From Platanthera guangdongensis (Eukaryota > Streptophyta > Magnoliopsida > Asparagales > Orchidaceae), in NCBI GenBank assembly GCA_039583875.1, contig CM077155.1, positions 10,267,516-10,331,515 on the forward strand: a DNA stretch of 64,000 bases. Direction: 5' to 3'. Below the pieces are notes generated by a model, which was given only the letters and a program-made list of their open reading frames with translations, did not search any database and was not told the DNA's origin. Below, piece by piece: positions 44,370 to 57,734 of the stretch (within the stretch, counting starts at the first letter, position 1; every line of letters starts with the position of its first letter). The position numbers and the translations under genes were made by a program.

Positions 44370-46368
44370 TGTTAAAATTCAAACAACCTGGCACTACTAC
44401 CACGTTGAATTTTCTCCAGGTGGTTAGCAGGATATCCTAAAGCCAAATTAATATTCTTAGAACTATCCAGTTCACACCTTGATCACGTGGAAAATTCCCT
44501 GGACCTTGAAGTGAGCAGGAGTTATCTCAACTGAAGTTAATCAACCAACAAACACATGCAGCACAAGCGTCTTTATTGATTCACAACTAACTTCTCTACA
44601 CAGTGAGACATACATGGCGAGACATGCTTCACCAAACAACACCCAAGGGAAAGCAGAGACTATAAAAACATGACAAGAGTAACAATCCGCGCGGACTCAA
44701 CTACAAGCTATCGGTCTACTACTGCGGAGTCCACTCAGTCCGCTAGGTCACTAGACCGCAACCCAAGCCGCGCAGACTACACCTTATTCCAATGCTAGCT
44801 CTAGCCGCCGATCTGCAAGCCGCCTGACGGCAAGGTCGCCTAGCCGCCAGACTGCACAAGCTGCGATGCCAAATAGAACAGTCCGCCTGAGGCAAGTGAC
44901 TTCTTGAACCCTGAACCAAGTTGCCAAAGAGAAGGTCGTCTTGTCGCTGTCCGTGACCAGCTGTTTTTCCGCTTGTTGCTTAACTGCAGAGTCCATACTA
45001 TCCCTGACCGCAATCAGAGCAAAGTACTGGCTTTGCAGTGCTATTCGCACAACCTGCACAACACAACCTGGTCAACTCAATCAAACCACGCGGGCACAAA
45101 GGTTCAGTCTGCAACAACTGTTGCGAGCTCAAGGTACTGTTCACTTACACATTGAGGTCACTATTCCTAATGTGACAAGGGTCTTATTTATAGGCACGAT
45201 GATGAGTGTGGTCACAGCCCTAGTCGATAGGATTACCGTCACATCCTGCAGCAAGACTTCTCCGCAGTCTGCGGATACATACCAGTCCGTCGCACCTGTG
45301 CAAGAAGCCAGCCCGCATAGGTTCTTTAAGGCAGGACTCCAATCGCCAGTCCGCCTTGTCGCCAAAGGCCAAACTACCAAGTCATCACCCAGGCCGGACA
45401 GCCACAGCCGGACTCCGCAGTAACAGTCCGCTAATGCGCGGACACAGCACCTGCCTGCTTATCCCGAGCCCGCATCCTAGCCTCCAAGGCATCCGCCAAA
45501 CTCAGCGAACACCCGGCTACAGTCTGCACATCCCGAGCCCACGGCTGCCATAAAGGCATCTTCCGGACTCAGCGGACACGCCGATCCAGTCCGCACATAC
45601 TGCAGACAACTCGTCTGCATATCCCTGCAGACATCCCAGTCCGCATACCTTGCAGACTTCTCCAGTCTACATATCCCGTAGACTGCACCAGTCCGTATAT
45701 CTCAAGTCCATAGCCAGCCAGCAAGGCAGCTGTCAGACTCAGCGGACTCTAGCTCCAGTCCGCACACAGTTGCAGACACAACCTTCAGTCCGCTTATCCC
45801 CAAACTCAACCAAGGCACATACACTTCTACTGAGCTTGGCGGACTAAGAAGCAGTCCGCGCTCTACTGCGCGATCTCCCCGGACTGAGCCAAACATGGAC
45901 TTGGTTCAAACCCAACCAAGTCCACACCACTGGCCACAAGGGCCAGTCCGCACTTACTGGCGGACACTATAACCAGTCCGCCTGTCCTGGCGAGCTCTAG
46001 TATCAGTCCGCACTGATTGGCTATCTCCGCGGCTTCTACTTCCCGCTACACCAGAGCAAGACCAAGGCAACTGCCAAACCGGTCTGCCGAGCTAAAGTTC
46101 TACAGTCCACATCATGCTGGACTCCGCGGCTAGAATTTATATCCTGCCTGGTTACTTATGGGATCCAACTGCCTGCTGAGCACAAGCCGGCCTGGCTAAC
46201 CGCCGCTGCTCTCCACGTAGTCCGCACGCATAGACCGCCCAGGCCGCTACAGAGCAAACCATCTGCAACATCCCTGCCGACTTAGCAGTCCGCCAACCCT
46301 GTCCGCGTAGTCCGCGCGGATAGGTTCAAGTGCTCCATTCACCCGCTTTCACTTCACAAATTTCAACA
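44370..46368 (-). repeat. Element E 5' LTR
   Basis: 1999 bp, partner of 31177-33175, with the same TATA box (45185-45192) and AGTCCGC region (about 45240-46320). It is followed by aagct of the interrupted G LTR. Confidence 0.93.
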
Positions 46369-47263
46369 AAGCTAGCTGCCCAAATAGGGCGAACTAAAGG
46401 ACTGTGGGCATAGAGTCGTGTGCGTGAGTTGCACTTACATGAATCATGGCATAGCATATCACTGTACTCATACTTGCATACAACCGACACCCCAACGTAT
46501 AAATTGGTATGAGACTTTTTATATGATGGGAGTATTATAAAAGACCCCTTAACTTATATGTTTGTATGGTCATTCATATAAGATAAGGCTACTTACTCCT
46601 TAGAATGTTTTTCCTACCTATGTTGCTTTACTCTACTTGTTTACTTTACTGATTATTATTGTATAACTGCTAGGTTAGTTCCACTGTCACTTGCTTGTTT
46701 TATTCTCCACCTTCGTATCTTCCCTTTCCTCCTCCCCACTCGGTGCCTAGGAGCCATGAGGGAGGGGTAAAGGATGATAGGACTTAGTCTTTATGACTAA
46801 TGGTTTTGGGTCCACAACATTACAGGGCCTCCGGATGGGAGACAGGGAGCAGCAGCAGGGGATACAACACCAGCAGAGTACGGTGCTCATGGAGCTGGGC
46901 CAGTCTAGTACTGGAGCACCAGTGACCAGCTCCGTGAGTGTTTAGTCTTTCTTATTGTTTCCACGAGATATTGTAGTGAGGATCTGATGTACCGGGCGTA
47001 ATCCAGTTTATATTTCATTTTTACTGTTCTATTGCAGTACTATCTCTTTCCTGTATTTATAGACTTAATATGGTTTCTCATTTATATATGATGTTTGTGG
47101 ACTCAATCATATTTCAGTTTATGATTACTGTTCTCTCTTTGATGATCAAAAAGGCAGGTAGAATCAGCGTTTTGGAGTGGCGGCCTTCCCGAGTGTCGGG
47201 GCCACTGCAAAACGGCAATTCTGGGCATAAGATCTCCGAGTTTGAAAAAAATGGGGTCCTACA
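46369..47263 (+). repeat. Element G 5' LTR, second part
   Basis: Continuation of the G LTR after E. It ends ggggtcctaca, followed by the primer-binding site. No coding sequence is present; frames of about 97 codons near 47070 read into the leader and show no homology. Confidence 0.78.
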
Positions 47264-47265
47264 AG

Positions 47266-47277
47266 TGGTATCAGAGC
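47266..47277 (+). other. Element G primer-binding site
   Basis: TGGTATCAGAGC, two bases after the LTR end; initiator tRNA-Met type. Confidence 0.9.
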
Positions 47278-47558
47278 GAAACCTCGATCGAAAGAGAAGT
47301 AGTCCACAAAACACCTTAGGCCACCCCCAAGTAAGCTTAGTTTGCGGACAAACTAGTAGCTGAAGCAGTGGTGTGCCCATAAGGGAAATCACATGTAGAA
47401 GTCCATTTTTTCTTTTTCTTTTATTCCATTCGTATGCTATCTAACAATTGGAATTTTCCTTGTAGCCTACGACGAACCCTACTCCACAGTAGGGGACACC
47501 TCAGGCTCCGAATATAGTTTCCACCTCCGCCGGCTCCGCTCCGTTTCAGCAGACAGAG

Positions 47559-48600
47559 ATGGGGCAAACACTGACGTCCATTCTGGAGGCCTTCAGAGCT
47601 CAGCACGCCCATGCTCCACAGCCAAATCGTGGGGCCAACTGGATGAGTACCTTTCGGGCACTTTCCCCTCCATCCTACTTGGGGACGGAGTCGGCAGTCC
47701 GCACGGAGGAATGGTTAGATACCATTTATGAGATCTTGTCGGGATTTCATGCCCCACTGAGGGGGCAGTTGCTTTGGCAGTCTCCTGCCTGGAGTCACAT
47801 GGAAAGAGGTGGTGGAAGTCACAGCTGGACACCACTTTTGCAGATATGGATTGCGTAGATATCTCTTGGGGAGAGTTTAGAGCAGCACTTCTGGGACATT
47901 TCGTACCTCAGTCGGCAAGGGATGAGTTGGAGGATAGGTTCCTGCAGTTAAGGCAGAGCAACAGGACAGTGCTGGAGTATTACCAGGAGTTTACTCACCT
48001 AGCCCGCTATGCGGACTCTTATCAGCTGGACGACGCTGGCTATGACAGGAGGTTCTATAAGGGGCTGCACGACGAAATGAGACATGCCCTCCTCTTCATC
48101 TCCGAGGGAAGCTTTGCCATGATTCTGTAAATGGCCAAGAAAAGGGATACAGATCATCTTACAGTCAAGAGCCGAAGAGTCCGGCTGACGATGTAGTGAT
48201 TGGAGGCCATAGAGATCGTCCTCGAGGCAAGGTCATTGGGAAACAATGAACGGGGATCAACCCCGTCAGGAGATTAGAGAGGATTAGAGGAACCAGGGGG
48301 TATTGGCTCTCCAGCCCTTACAGATGCTGGAGATACCGAGGACAGCAGAACAGACACTAGTATGCTTCCAGTGCAATTAGTCGGGACATTTCAAGAGGAA
48401 TTGTCCCATGAGGCGAGCAACACCACCAACACTTCAGGGTGCCCCACCTCCTCGGCAGTTGGTGGCCAAGGACACGACCGAGGACGGGGATATCAGGGCA
48501 GATGCCACAGGCCAGAAAGGGAGCAAGTGTATGCTCTAGATCTAGCACAACCCTGGAACCCGGAGCAGGTTATAGTAGGTATGCCAGTATATTTAAATTC
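47559..48600 (+). pseudogene. Element G gag
   Basis: Starts MGQTLTSILEAFRAQ at 47559. A frameshift near 47750 moves to the frame of SHGKRWWKSQLDTTFADM. The gypsy gag core follows: ISWGEFRAALLGHFVPQSARDE and RTVLEYYQEFTHLARYAD. A stop at 48128-48130 ends it early. A CCHC knuckle lies at 48363-48404 (C-x2-C-x4-H-x4-C spacing intact), but one inner codon is a stop. The order gag, knuckle, protease is normal for the lineage. Confidence 0.85.
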
Positions 48601-48699
48601 CTTCCTTCCTAAGAACTAGTTTTCATAGACATAGACTAGTTAGAAATCAAGAAAAGAAAAACTATAACTAGAACACTAAGACACTTAATTACCTCAGGT

Positions 48700-49164
48700 G
48701 TGGTTTTCATCAGCGGTAAGCCCGCTCACACACTCTTCGACACCGGTGCTTCACACTCGTTTGTGTCAGAAGACTTCGTGAAAGGACTGGCAGGCGTAGA
48801 GCAATTCACAGGAAAGATGATGAGGATGCGTCTACCAGATGGATTAGAGCTAATGACCTCTTCTCATTGCAAAATGGAGGTGGAGATCGGCGGGAAGGGG
48901 TTTGAGGCACCAGCGACGATCTTGAGGATGCCAGACTATGATCTGATCCTGGGCATGACATGGTTACACTGGAACCATGCCCAGATTGACTGTTTGGCGA
49001 AGAGGATCACTGTGAGGCACGGGGACTCCTTTATTATTATCGAAGGTATTATACCAGCCCCCCAAGTATTATTATCGTTTGTACAGGCCATCAAGGCCCA
49101 CCTGCAGGGAGACAAATTTTATCAGGTCCTTTTCGAGATGGTCGTGGCCAAGGATTTTATTTAA
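48700..49164 (+). pseudogene. Element G protease region
   Basis: A retropepsin-type domain with LFDTGASHSFVS (active-site DTG, about 48739-48774) and the second signature YDLILGMTWL (about 48940). The open frame runs from 48700 to a stop at 49164. The chromovirus polyprotein would continue into RT. Confidence 0.88.
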
Positions 49165-50525
49165 GATATTCCAGAAGTGCGGGACTTTGCCGATGTTTTT
49201 CTGGAGAAGCTACCAGGGTTATCCCCGCAACGGAGAAGGACTTCCAGATTCAGCTCGTGTCGGGCGCTAAGCCGGTATCCAGAGCTCCTTACTGAATGGC
49301 CCCGAAGGAGTTGGTGGAATTTCAAATCCAGCTTCAAGAGTTAGTGGAAGCCGGGTTCGTCCGGCCTAGCTCTTCACCATGGGGAGCTCCGGTACTATTT
49401 GTCAAAAAGAAGGACGGGAGACTTCGGTTGTATATTGATTATCGGGCCCTGAATAGGCTGACAGTCCGGAATACGTATCCCTTGCCAAGGATAGACGAGC
49501 TATTTGACCAGCTGGATGGAGCTCATTGGTTCTCAAAGTTGGACCTGAGATCGGGGTACTACTAGCTACGCATTCAGGAGGAGGATATCCAAAGACGGCC
49601 TTCAGAAGTAGATATGGACTATATGACTTTACCGTGATGCCCTTTGGGCTCACGAACATACCCTCCGCATTCATGAACCTTGATGAACCGGGTGTTTCGA
49701 AGAATATCTGGATGTCTTTGTCATCGTATTCATTGACAAAATCATTATATATTCAAGGACTGAAGAGGAGCACGCAAGGCATCTGGCTTTGACTTTGGAG
49801 AAGCTCTGAGAGCATAAGATGTATGTTAAGTTCAGCAAGTGCCAATTCTTGCTAAAGGAGGTGGCCTTTTTGGGTCATGTCATCATTGGAGCAGGTTTGG
49901 CAGTAGATCCGGCGAAGGTCCAGGTAGTATGAGATTGGCCAACGCTGAAGACGGCCACGAATGTTCGGAGTTTCTTAGGACTTGCCGGATACTACCGGAA
50001 GTTCGTGAAGGGATTCTCGCAAATTGCTCTCCCTCTCACATCTCTGACGAAGGAGTCTCCATTTGTTTTGACGTCATGGTGCGAGGCTGCTTTTCTGCAG
50101 ATAAAGGGTCGGCTTACCTCGGCCCCTATCCTTGCTCTTCCGTCAGGGAAGGAAGGATTCCAGGTGTACACGGATGCTTCTTATCAGGGATGGGTGTCGT
50201 TCTGATGCAAAATGGGCACGTGATAGCCTACGCTTCCTGTCAGTTGAAGAAACATGAGCAGAACTACCCGGTGCATGGCTTGGAGATGGGGGCAGTTATA
50301 TTTGATCTAAAGATCTTGCGACACTACCTCTACGTGGTTCACTGCGACATTTTCTCGGATCACAAGAATTTGAAGTACGTAGACACACAGAAGGAGCTGA
50401 ACATCAGGCAGAGACGCTAGGTGGAGTTTCTGTCGGACTACCAGTACACCATGCACTACCATCCCGGGAAAGCAAATATGGTGGCAGACGCTCTGAGCCG
50501 GAGAGCGAGTACGTCAGGAGTAGGC
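49165..50525 (+). pseudogene. Element G reverse transcriptase and RNase H
   Basis: The RT fingers and palm are clear: [59 protein letters not shown] stop after SGYY (49563-49565) and frameshifts near 49590 and 49680 break the frame. The catalytic box reads [10 protein letters not shown]: the second Asp is an AAA lysine codon at 49738-49740, so the enzyme is inactive. RNase H follows with YTDASYQG (about 50170), [17 protein letters not shown] and VADALSRRAS (about 50490), with a shift near 50200 and a stop near 50420. Confidence 0.88.
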
Positions 50526-50535
50526 CCGCAGGCTA

Positions 50536-52078
50536 ATGGTCTTGGAGTTGGTTGAGTTGTTTAAGAAGATGCAGATATCACTAGTGTTCGAGGATGATCC
50601 GGAGTTATATACGGAGTACCTGACATCGATGACTGCCACAGATGACATTCAGGATCGCATCAGAGACGGGCAGAGGCTGGATGCGAGGGCAGAGCCGATA
50701 TTCAGAGCCTTAGAGGAAGGCACGGCAGGGGATTACTCCTTGAGGGATGGGATCTTATGTTTTAGAGGCAGGGTTTATATACCGGCAGGAGGCCGAATTC
50801 AGGAGGACATCATCACGGAGGCTCACTGTAGCAGATACTCGGTGCACCCGGGGATCACCAAGATGACAGCAGATTTGAAGAAGACGATGTACTTGCCAGT
50901 TATGAAGAAGTACATTACGTATTTTGTGACGCATTGCGAGGCTTGCCAACTTGTAAAGGCAAAGTGAAAGAATCCAACCGGATTACTACAGCCACTTCCG
51001 GTGCTAGAGTGAAGTTTGAGGATATAGCCATGGATTTCGTACATGGCTACCACGGTCTCATGCGGGGAATGACTCGATCTGGGTGATAGTGCACAGACTA
51101 ACGAAGGTTGCCAGATTCATTCCAGTGGCGAAGGACTCTACAGTTAGTGTATTAGTACGGAGATTCATCGAGAAGTTTGTGCGCTATCATGGAGTACCTA
51201 GGACTATCATTTCAGATCGGGATGGACGGTTTACATCCAAGGAGTGGAGGTTAGTTCAGGCCCATCTGGGTTCTCGGTTGACATTCAGCATGGCTTTTCA
51301 CCCTCAGATCGATGGACAGACGAAGCACACTAACAATACATTGGAAGATCTTCTGCGCCTATGTATTTTGGACCGCGACGAGCCTTGGGAGAGATTGCTG
51401 CCACAGATCGAGTTTTTGTACAACAACAGCCATCAGTCCAGCATAGGCATGGCCCCTTACGAGGCATTATATGGACGGAGGTGCAGGACCCCATTATCAT
51501 GGATTCAAGATGAAGATCCGCAGGCACACAGCTCGAAGTTTGTGTATGATACTGATGCTCAGGTTAGATTGATCCGGGACAAGATGTTGGAAGCCCAGAG
51601 CAGGCAGGCCAAATATTACGATGCGTGGCATCATCAGGTGGAATTCCAGGTGGGAGAGCGTGTTTTCTTGAAGATACGGCCGATGTATGGAGTCTTGCGA
51701 GTTTGCGGGTGGAAGAAGCTCAGTCCGAGATATATGGGGGCTTACAGGATCTTGGAGCGGATCAACCCTTGGCTTATAGAATGGAGCTACCGCCGGAGTT
51801 AGCGGGATTGCATGACGTCTTCCACGTCTCCTCACTATGGAGGGCTCTACTATGCCCTGAGAAGCTGATTTCCACAGCGTACAGTCTGATGGCCTTAGAT
51901 CGATCAGTCAGCTTGGAGCCGATCAGGATCGATGACACGTAGTGCGGGTCTTGCGACACAAGAAGGTTTCGCTAGTCAAGGTTCTTGGAGAAACCATGGG
52001 CAGGAGGAGCATACGTGGGAGACACAGGACTTGATGAAGCAAAAGTACCCGAAGCTCTTCAAGTCAGGTATACCTTAA
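50536..52078 (+). pseudogene. Element G integrase and chromodomain
   Basis: The zinc-binding region has the H-H-C-C arrangement (HCSRYSVHPG ... HCEACQLVK, 50820-50960). The core (51083-51800) reads VIVHRLTK where the first catalytic Asp is normally VDRLTK, keeps ISDRDGRF, and has DGQTKHTN where the catalytic Glu is normally GQxER, so two of three acidic residues are lost. A GPY/F-like module follows (KLSPRYMGAYRILERI, LPPELAGLHDVFHVS, in two frames). After a shift near 51985 a chromodomain-like end reads HTWETQDLMKQKYPKLF, with a stop at 52076-52078. This end supports the chromovirus assignment. Confidence 0.86.
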
Positions 52079-52177
52079 ACCTTAGAGATGTTACAAGTTT
52101 CTTTTATTTAAGTACAAACCCCCATATGCTTAATATTAATTTCCGGGATGAAATTTTTTATTTTATATATTGGGATT

Positions 52178-52856
52178 TGTAGCATCCCTCAAAAAACTAG
52201 ACCCCTAGGATTTTGTTTTGTCATGACTAGGACATGACAAAACCATCAGAAGCTCTAAAGCAAGTGGGCAATGCCCAAGGTGAAGAAAATCACCTTGGTT
52301 TGCCTATAGCTCATCCTCAACATTTAGACATAAGATTTTACTTTATGGCTACAACTTGATCCCATAACCCTACCACAACACCCCTAACACCTTGGGTAGT
52401 CCATAGGGCTACTAAGGACCCACTGTGGGCAGTCAAAGTGGTTAAGTAGACCTAAGTCAACCCTAACCCTAAATGGGTCAAACTAGCCTACTTAGGGTCA
52501 ATTGACATTCCCTAGCCGAGTGGACCCCACCCATGCACTCCTAACCCTAAAGTGAGGTCAATGGGTCACCAAAGATCCATTGGGGTCAACCTTAGTGGCT
52601 AAGTTGACGCAAGTCAACTCTACCTCAAAGTGGTCAAAGTGCCCTTAATAAGGGACAAGTGACCTTCGAGTTGCCAAGTAAACCCTACCCATCCACTACC
52701 TAGACCCTAGGGGAGGCCAATAGGTCACCAAGGACCCATTGATTGTGACACAAAAGCTCAATTTGACAAAAGTCAACCAAGGCTAGGTCAAGTCAAACTT
52801 AGCTTAAAAAGGGTTAACCCAAGCTCAAGCCCCTAGCCACTTGGGCTAACCACTCC
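52178..52856 (+). repeat. Element G 3' LTR, first 679 bp
   Basis: Begins TGTAGCATCCC after an AT-rich, poorly preserved polypurine region. It aligns throughout with 27260-27945. It stops at ...ctaaccactcc, where H begins with TG. The rest of the LTR should lie to the right of H, beyond the window. Confidence 0.85.
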
Positions 52857-54229
52857 TGATGGCGAGGATGCCCCACCATTTGCTCGTGCCGACATGGATC
52901 TCGCTTTTGATCGCTGCCGCTACATATTTGTGGACATTGATGTCCGTTGCCGCAACTGCCGTCGCCGCCGCAGCTGACGTCGTTACTTCACATCGTCGTC
53001 ACCGCCGCCGCCGCCGCCATTACTTCACATCATTATGATTATAATGTTATTTTACTTTGGGAATAATATTATAATCATAATCATTTTATTATAAACAATT
53101 TGTCTTAAGATTTATAAATTTATAAATCTTAGTTGGTGTTTTTGTTTTTGTTAAGCATTAGTGGTTAGGATTATCTTAGATTTAGATGAAGGGTGGATGG
53201 AGATGTATGATTATATATATATATATATTTATATATATTATCTTTATATATTATTGATTATTTATATATAGTTATATATATTTATAATATATATTATATA
53301 TATTATATATATTAATGTTATTATTTACTATATTAGATTCTATGTATGTAGTATATTGTTGTGTTGGAGAGGGGATGTGAAATAAGAAGATGAAAAAAGA
53401 AACCCTAAACCGTTCTCACGATGGGCAAGCCGGCCCCCCCTATTCGGCCAGCTGAAACCGTACCTCCAGGTGAATGCCACGCCTAGCTGCCGCCCGCAGC
53501 CCCATCTTGGTGGCCGATTCTATGCTACTCTTAGGCGACCTCCTACATCCTCCGGTGTTGTCGTCCGAAGAAGGCTGCTCGGTCTTCTACTCCACCGTTG
53601 CAACTCCGGTGGAGCTGCCGTGGGAAGTGCGACATCTTCATAGTTATCCTCTTTTCTTTCTTCATTTTTTGATTTGGGTAACGAGTTCCGCTTCTCAAAC
53701 TTGTGTAGTGATTCTTCCTAGATTGTGAGGATGGTGGAAAATTTGATATCATGTTCTATCCTAAAGCTTGATTCCAATTTGCATTAATATAATATGAAAT
53801 TATATTGCTTTTGGTCCGATTTTTGGGAAGGTTTTGGCAAGGGTAGGTCCCCTTGGACGTTTGCAAACCGGGTTGGTTTAGCCATTGGTTTCGAACGGAT
53901 CAAGAGGATTTGGTATATCCTCGAATTATTTTGTTTGAGGGCTGCACTTGGACTCCTTTCCGAATCGAAAATATTTAGTCTGCAGCGCTCTTCATGTGGA
54001 TGGAAATGCTGTGATGTGATATTAGATGTGTGGCTAGGTAATGATATTAGTGTATGTGAATGTTCGTGTAGTTTGGATGGGAATTTCCCACTTGAGAGAT
54101 TGCAATATATATACGAAACTCTGCCGAAATTTTGAGTTTTGCGCGCACCCCACGTGTTCGCTTAAATTCCATTTTGGAATCCCTTTACCGATTTGCATCC
54201 TCATCCCATTTTGGGCGTGGCCTACATCA
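52857..54229 (+). repeat. Putative H 5' LTR
   Basis: Starts TGATGGCGAGG exactly where the G LTR is interrupted, and ends about four bases before the primer-binding site. It contains a GCCGCC trinucleotide stretch near 53005 and an AT-rich microsatellite-like tract (53211-53320) that could hold the TATA box. No partner LTR is in the window, so the start is inferred from the break in G. Confidence 0.6.
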
Positions 54230-54232
54230 ATT

Positions 54233-54248
54233 TGGTATCAGAGGCAGG
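54233..54248 (+). other. Element H primer-binding site
   Basis: TGGTATCAGAGGCAGG, initiator tRNA-Met type. The leader behind it (54249-54403) has a C11-T6 run and is interrupted by F. Confidence 0.85.
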
Positions 54249-54403
54249 TATGCCAATTTCTCAACTTGGCACGATCTGATCTGCTCGCTTCGAGCTCCCC
54301 CCCCCCCCCTTTTTTCACTTAGACGTTCGTTGGTCTTCAATTTTATTTAGTTATATATAAAAAAAAATGTGTTTCCTAAAATATATCAAAAAAATGTTTT
54401 TCG

Positions 54404-56029
54404 TGTTAAATTTTCTCAACGTGGTCAACAAGATAGCCCAAACGCCAAATTAATATCTTCGGAACTACCCAGTTCTCACGTTGAACCAGCGGAAAACACG
54501 AGGACCAGAGGTTCACCCAACAAACAATGGAAGCACAAGCAGATCTTTTATACATTCACTTCTTTACAATCCGAGGCATACATAGCGAGAGATGATTTCG
54601 CTAGTATTACAGCTGTAAACAGAAAGCACCAAAACCAAGCCGGGCGGACAGCACCGGAGTCCGCGAGACCGCGAGGTCGCCGAGGTCGCCGAGTCCGCTG
54701 AGATCGCCCAAGCTAAGCTGCAATCCGCCGAATAGCCACGGAGTTCGCCAAAGCCGCGAGGCCGCGCGGACACACCGTTATTCGCCTCCTGCTGAAACTA
54801 ACTGAGGAACACCCTACCCGCCTGAAGCGGCGGACAGGTTATTGAAGCTGGCAAAGCTGAAACAGAACTGACAAGCCGCAGAGCGACCTCCTGCTGAGTC
54901 CGCAGAGACCGCACACTTCCAAGAACTTGACCGAAGTCACAGCCAAACTCCTGGCTCCTTGAAGTTATCTGCGCGACCTACACACAGCAAACCGTCAGCC
55001 TGAAACAATCCGCGCGGACTGACAAACACAGACCGCAGCTCCTTGCACAACTCAACTTACTGTTCACTCAAGTTACTTAGGTTCCTGTAGATGTGCCAGG
55101 GGGGTCCTATTTATAGGCGAGGTGAGGAGTGTGGTCACCGCCCTAGAGATAAAGACACCGCCCCAGCCCGCGCGAATGCAAAACACCGTCCGCCGAGTCG
55201 CGAAGACTCAGCGGTCACCAAGGAAAAGCTCCAGGAGAAAGGCAACCATTGACGAACCCTCTCCAGTCCTCCCAAGCTAAGCGGACAAGGCATCAGCCCG
55301 CAAAGCTCCAACCACTGCAGGACAGTAAAACCCCTTCAATGGTTGTCCGCACCAACCCGAGGCAGTCCACAAGAATCACACCTCAATCCGCCACAAGTCC
55401 ACGACCAAATGCAGCCAGCAACAGTCCGCCCGGTCACAGCGGACTTGGCGGATACGGCGGACACACTGAACTTGGCACAAAGTGTGACCAAGCCCAAAAC
55501 CATCAAGGGCCAATGCGAGCATGGCGGACGCAAAGCACCGTCCGCCAAAACACCGAGCACAGATCGCCATCAGTCCGCGAGCTCCTCGCACTCCTGCCCC
55601 AATGCAGCGGTCTTATCCCGGACTCCACCACCAGGCCGCCAAAACGATCTCCACAGCAAAGCACCTAATGTGCCACAGAGCTCGACAAGGCCTCAGCCAA
55701 GCTCTAAGCTCAGTCCGCAACAGCCCAAACCGCGGACATGCCAGTCCTCAAGCTTCCCGCGAACATGAGCCAACCCGCCTGTCAGCACAAGCTTGCACCC
55801 GCGGCCACTGAGCAATGCACCAGTCCGCAAGCCTCTCTATCCGCAGATACCAGGCCGCACAGTCCGCGAACTCCATGCAACAACCCGCTTAGAAGAACAG
55901 CCGGCTTTCCACTAGACCTTCCACCAGGCCGCACAATGCAGTCCGCCCAGTCCAGCCAGTCCGCCAAAACTGTCCGCCCAGGCCGCCCGGCCTGTCCCGT
56001 CACTCACTTCCACTTCACAAATTTCAACA
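54404..56029 (-). repeat. Element F 3' LTR
   Basis: 1626 bp; plus-strand ends TGTTAAATTTT and AATTTCAACA. AGTCCGC motifs are dense from about 55190 to 55980, upstream (in element sense) of the TATA box at 55108-55115. GC-rich cgaggtcgccgagg repeats lie in the transcribed part near 54670. Confidence 0.93.
55108..55115 (-). promoter_or_regulatory. TATA box of the F 3' LTR
   Basis: TATAAATAGG on the minus strand; the 5' LTR copy is at 60933-60940. Confidence 0.75.
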
Positions 56030-56044
56030 CTCCCCCTTGAAGTG
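56030..56044 (-). other. Element F polypurine tract
   Basis: CACTTCAAGGGGGAG on the minus strand, identical in layout to E. Confidence 0.85.
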
Positions 56045-57730
56045 AGAAGTGGTGACCAAGCCCACCAAGCTGCGCAAGCGTTCAAAGGGCCCCTTCGACA
56101 GTGGCTTCGTGAAGATGTCAGCAAGATTATCTTCACTCCGAACATGCCCGACCAGCAGAGATCCTTCCAACACCTTCTCTTGATGAAATGGTGATCAATC
56201 TCTATATGCTTGGTCCTGGCGTGACACACTAGATTGTTAACCAATTTGAGAGCACTCTCATTGTCACCCCGGAGTAAAGTAGGCCCTTGCACTTCTTCAT
56301 GGACATCCTCTATAAGCCTCCTCAACCAAATGGCTTCCCGAGCAGCCAAGGCCGAAGCCTTATACTCCGCCTCCGTGGTTGAAACCGACACCGAGTCCTG
56401 CTTCTTGCTACACCACGAGATGCTAGCTGAACCGCAAGTGAACACATAACCTGAAGTAGACCTCCGATCATCCGAATCACCGCCATAGTCAGCATCAGTG
56501 TACCCGAGCAACGCAAACTCCGCATCCCTTCCATAGAGGAGTCCCATCTCAGAAGTCACCTTGACATACTTCAGAATCCCCTTTGCCGCCACTAGATGAG
56601 ATTGCCTGGTTCAGCCATAAACCGACTTACTCGGCCAACAGCATAAGCTATATCCGGTCTTGTAATCTTCAGATAAATCAAGCTCCAACAAGAGCCCTGA
56701 ACACCAAGGGATCATGAAGAACCCTTCCCTCATCTCGTCGAAGCTTCAGCCCAGATTCCAGTGGAGTAGAGCAATTCTTCCCTTCGCCCATGCCGAACCG
56801 CTTCACAATGCGATCAGCATACCCTTTCTGGCTAATGAGAATCCCACACTCCTTCCTCTCCACTTCCAGACCGAGAAAGTGATGCAACTCTCCCAAGTCT
56901 TTCATCTCGAAGCGTATAGCAAGCTCAGCCCTGAGCCTTGCTACTTACTCCTCCGAATTCCCTGTGATGATCATGTCATCCACATGCAGCAGGACCAAGA
57001 CACGAAGCTCTCCCTTCTTCTTGACGAACAAGCTTGAATCCGAGTTAGAAGCAAAGTATCCACAGAATTGCAGGTACTCTGCAATCTTCCCATACCACGC
57101 TCTAGGAGCTTGCTTCAACCCGTAGAGAGCCTTCCTGAGCTTGCAGACATAGTCCGGATGCTTTTCAGAGACAAAACCAAGCGGTTGATCCATGAAGATG
57201 TCCTTATCAATCTCTCCGTAAAGAAAGGCATTCTTCACATCGAGTTGCCATAACCTCCATCCCTTGCTAGCAGCCAAGGCGATCACCACTCTTACAGAAG
57301 TCATCTTCGCAACTGGACTGAATGTCTCCTCATAGTCTTCTCCATACTGCTATGATAATCCTCTAGCGACCAGGTGAGCCTTGAACCTATCAATGCTCCT
57401 ATCAGCCTTCTTCTTCAACTTATACACCCACTTGCAAGTAACCGGAGTAATGCCATCAACCTTAGGCACAAGGTCCCAGGTTTCATTCTTCTTCAGAGCA
57501 TCAATCTCTTCCTTCATGGCACCTTCCCACTCCTTCACTCCAGTGGCCTCGTTGAAGTTTGCAGGCTCTCGCTCATCCAGAGGACCTGCAAAGAAGCAGG
57601 AGACAAAGCTCACTGCATTCCCATCACAGTACCGAGCCGGTGGCTTAACCACCCTCTTCGATCTCCGAAGATTTGGCTCCTTGCTCACGGCTTCCGTTGC
57701 TTCTTCAGGCTCCACGCCTACTTGGGGCAA
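56045..57730 (-). pseudogene. Element F reverse transcriptase and RNase H
   Basis: RT begins at about 57640 (RRSKRVVKPPARY), then [39 protein letters not shown] and the catalytic LHVDDMIITG (about 56970), a permitted YVDD variant. It continues as MKDLGELHHFLGLEVER and the RNase H domain (GYTDADYGGDSDDRRSTSGY, STTEAEYKA, RGDNESALKL) and ends near DIFTKPL and the polypurine tract. Frameshifts or stops occur near 57345, 56940, 56670 and 56180. Confidence 0.9.
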
Positions 57731-57734
57731 GCAT

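Noticed and set aside
53211..53320. Possible satellite or matrix-attachment site
   Set aside because: A short, impure TA-rich tract inside the putative H LTR. Nothing beyond base composition supports a special role.
55249..55811. Long proline/serine-rich plus-strand frames over the F 3' LTR (also 61165-61595)
   Set aside because: They run antisense to the LTR through AGTCCGC repeats. The frames differ between the two LTRs and have no domain.
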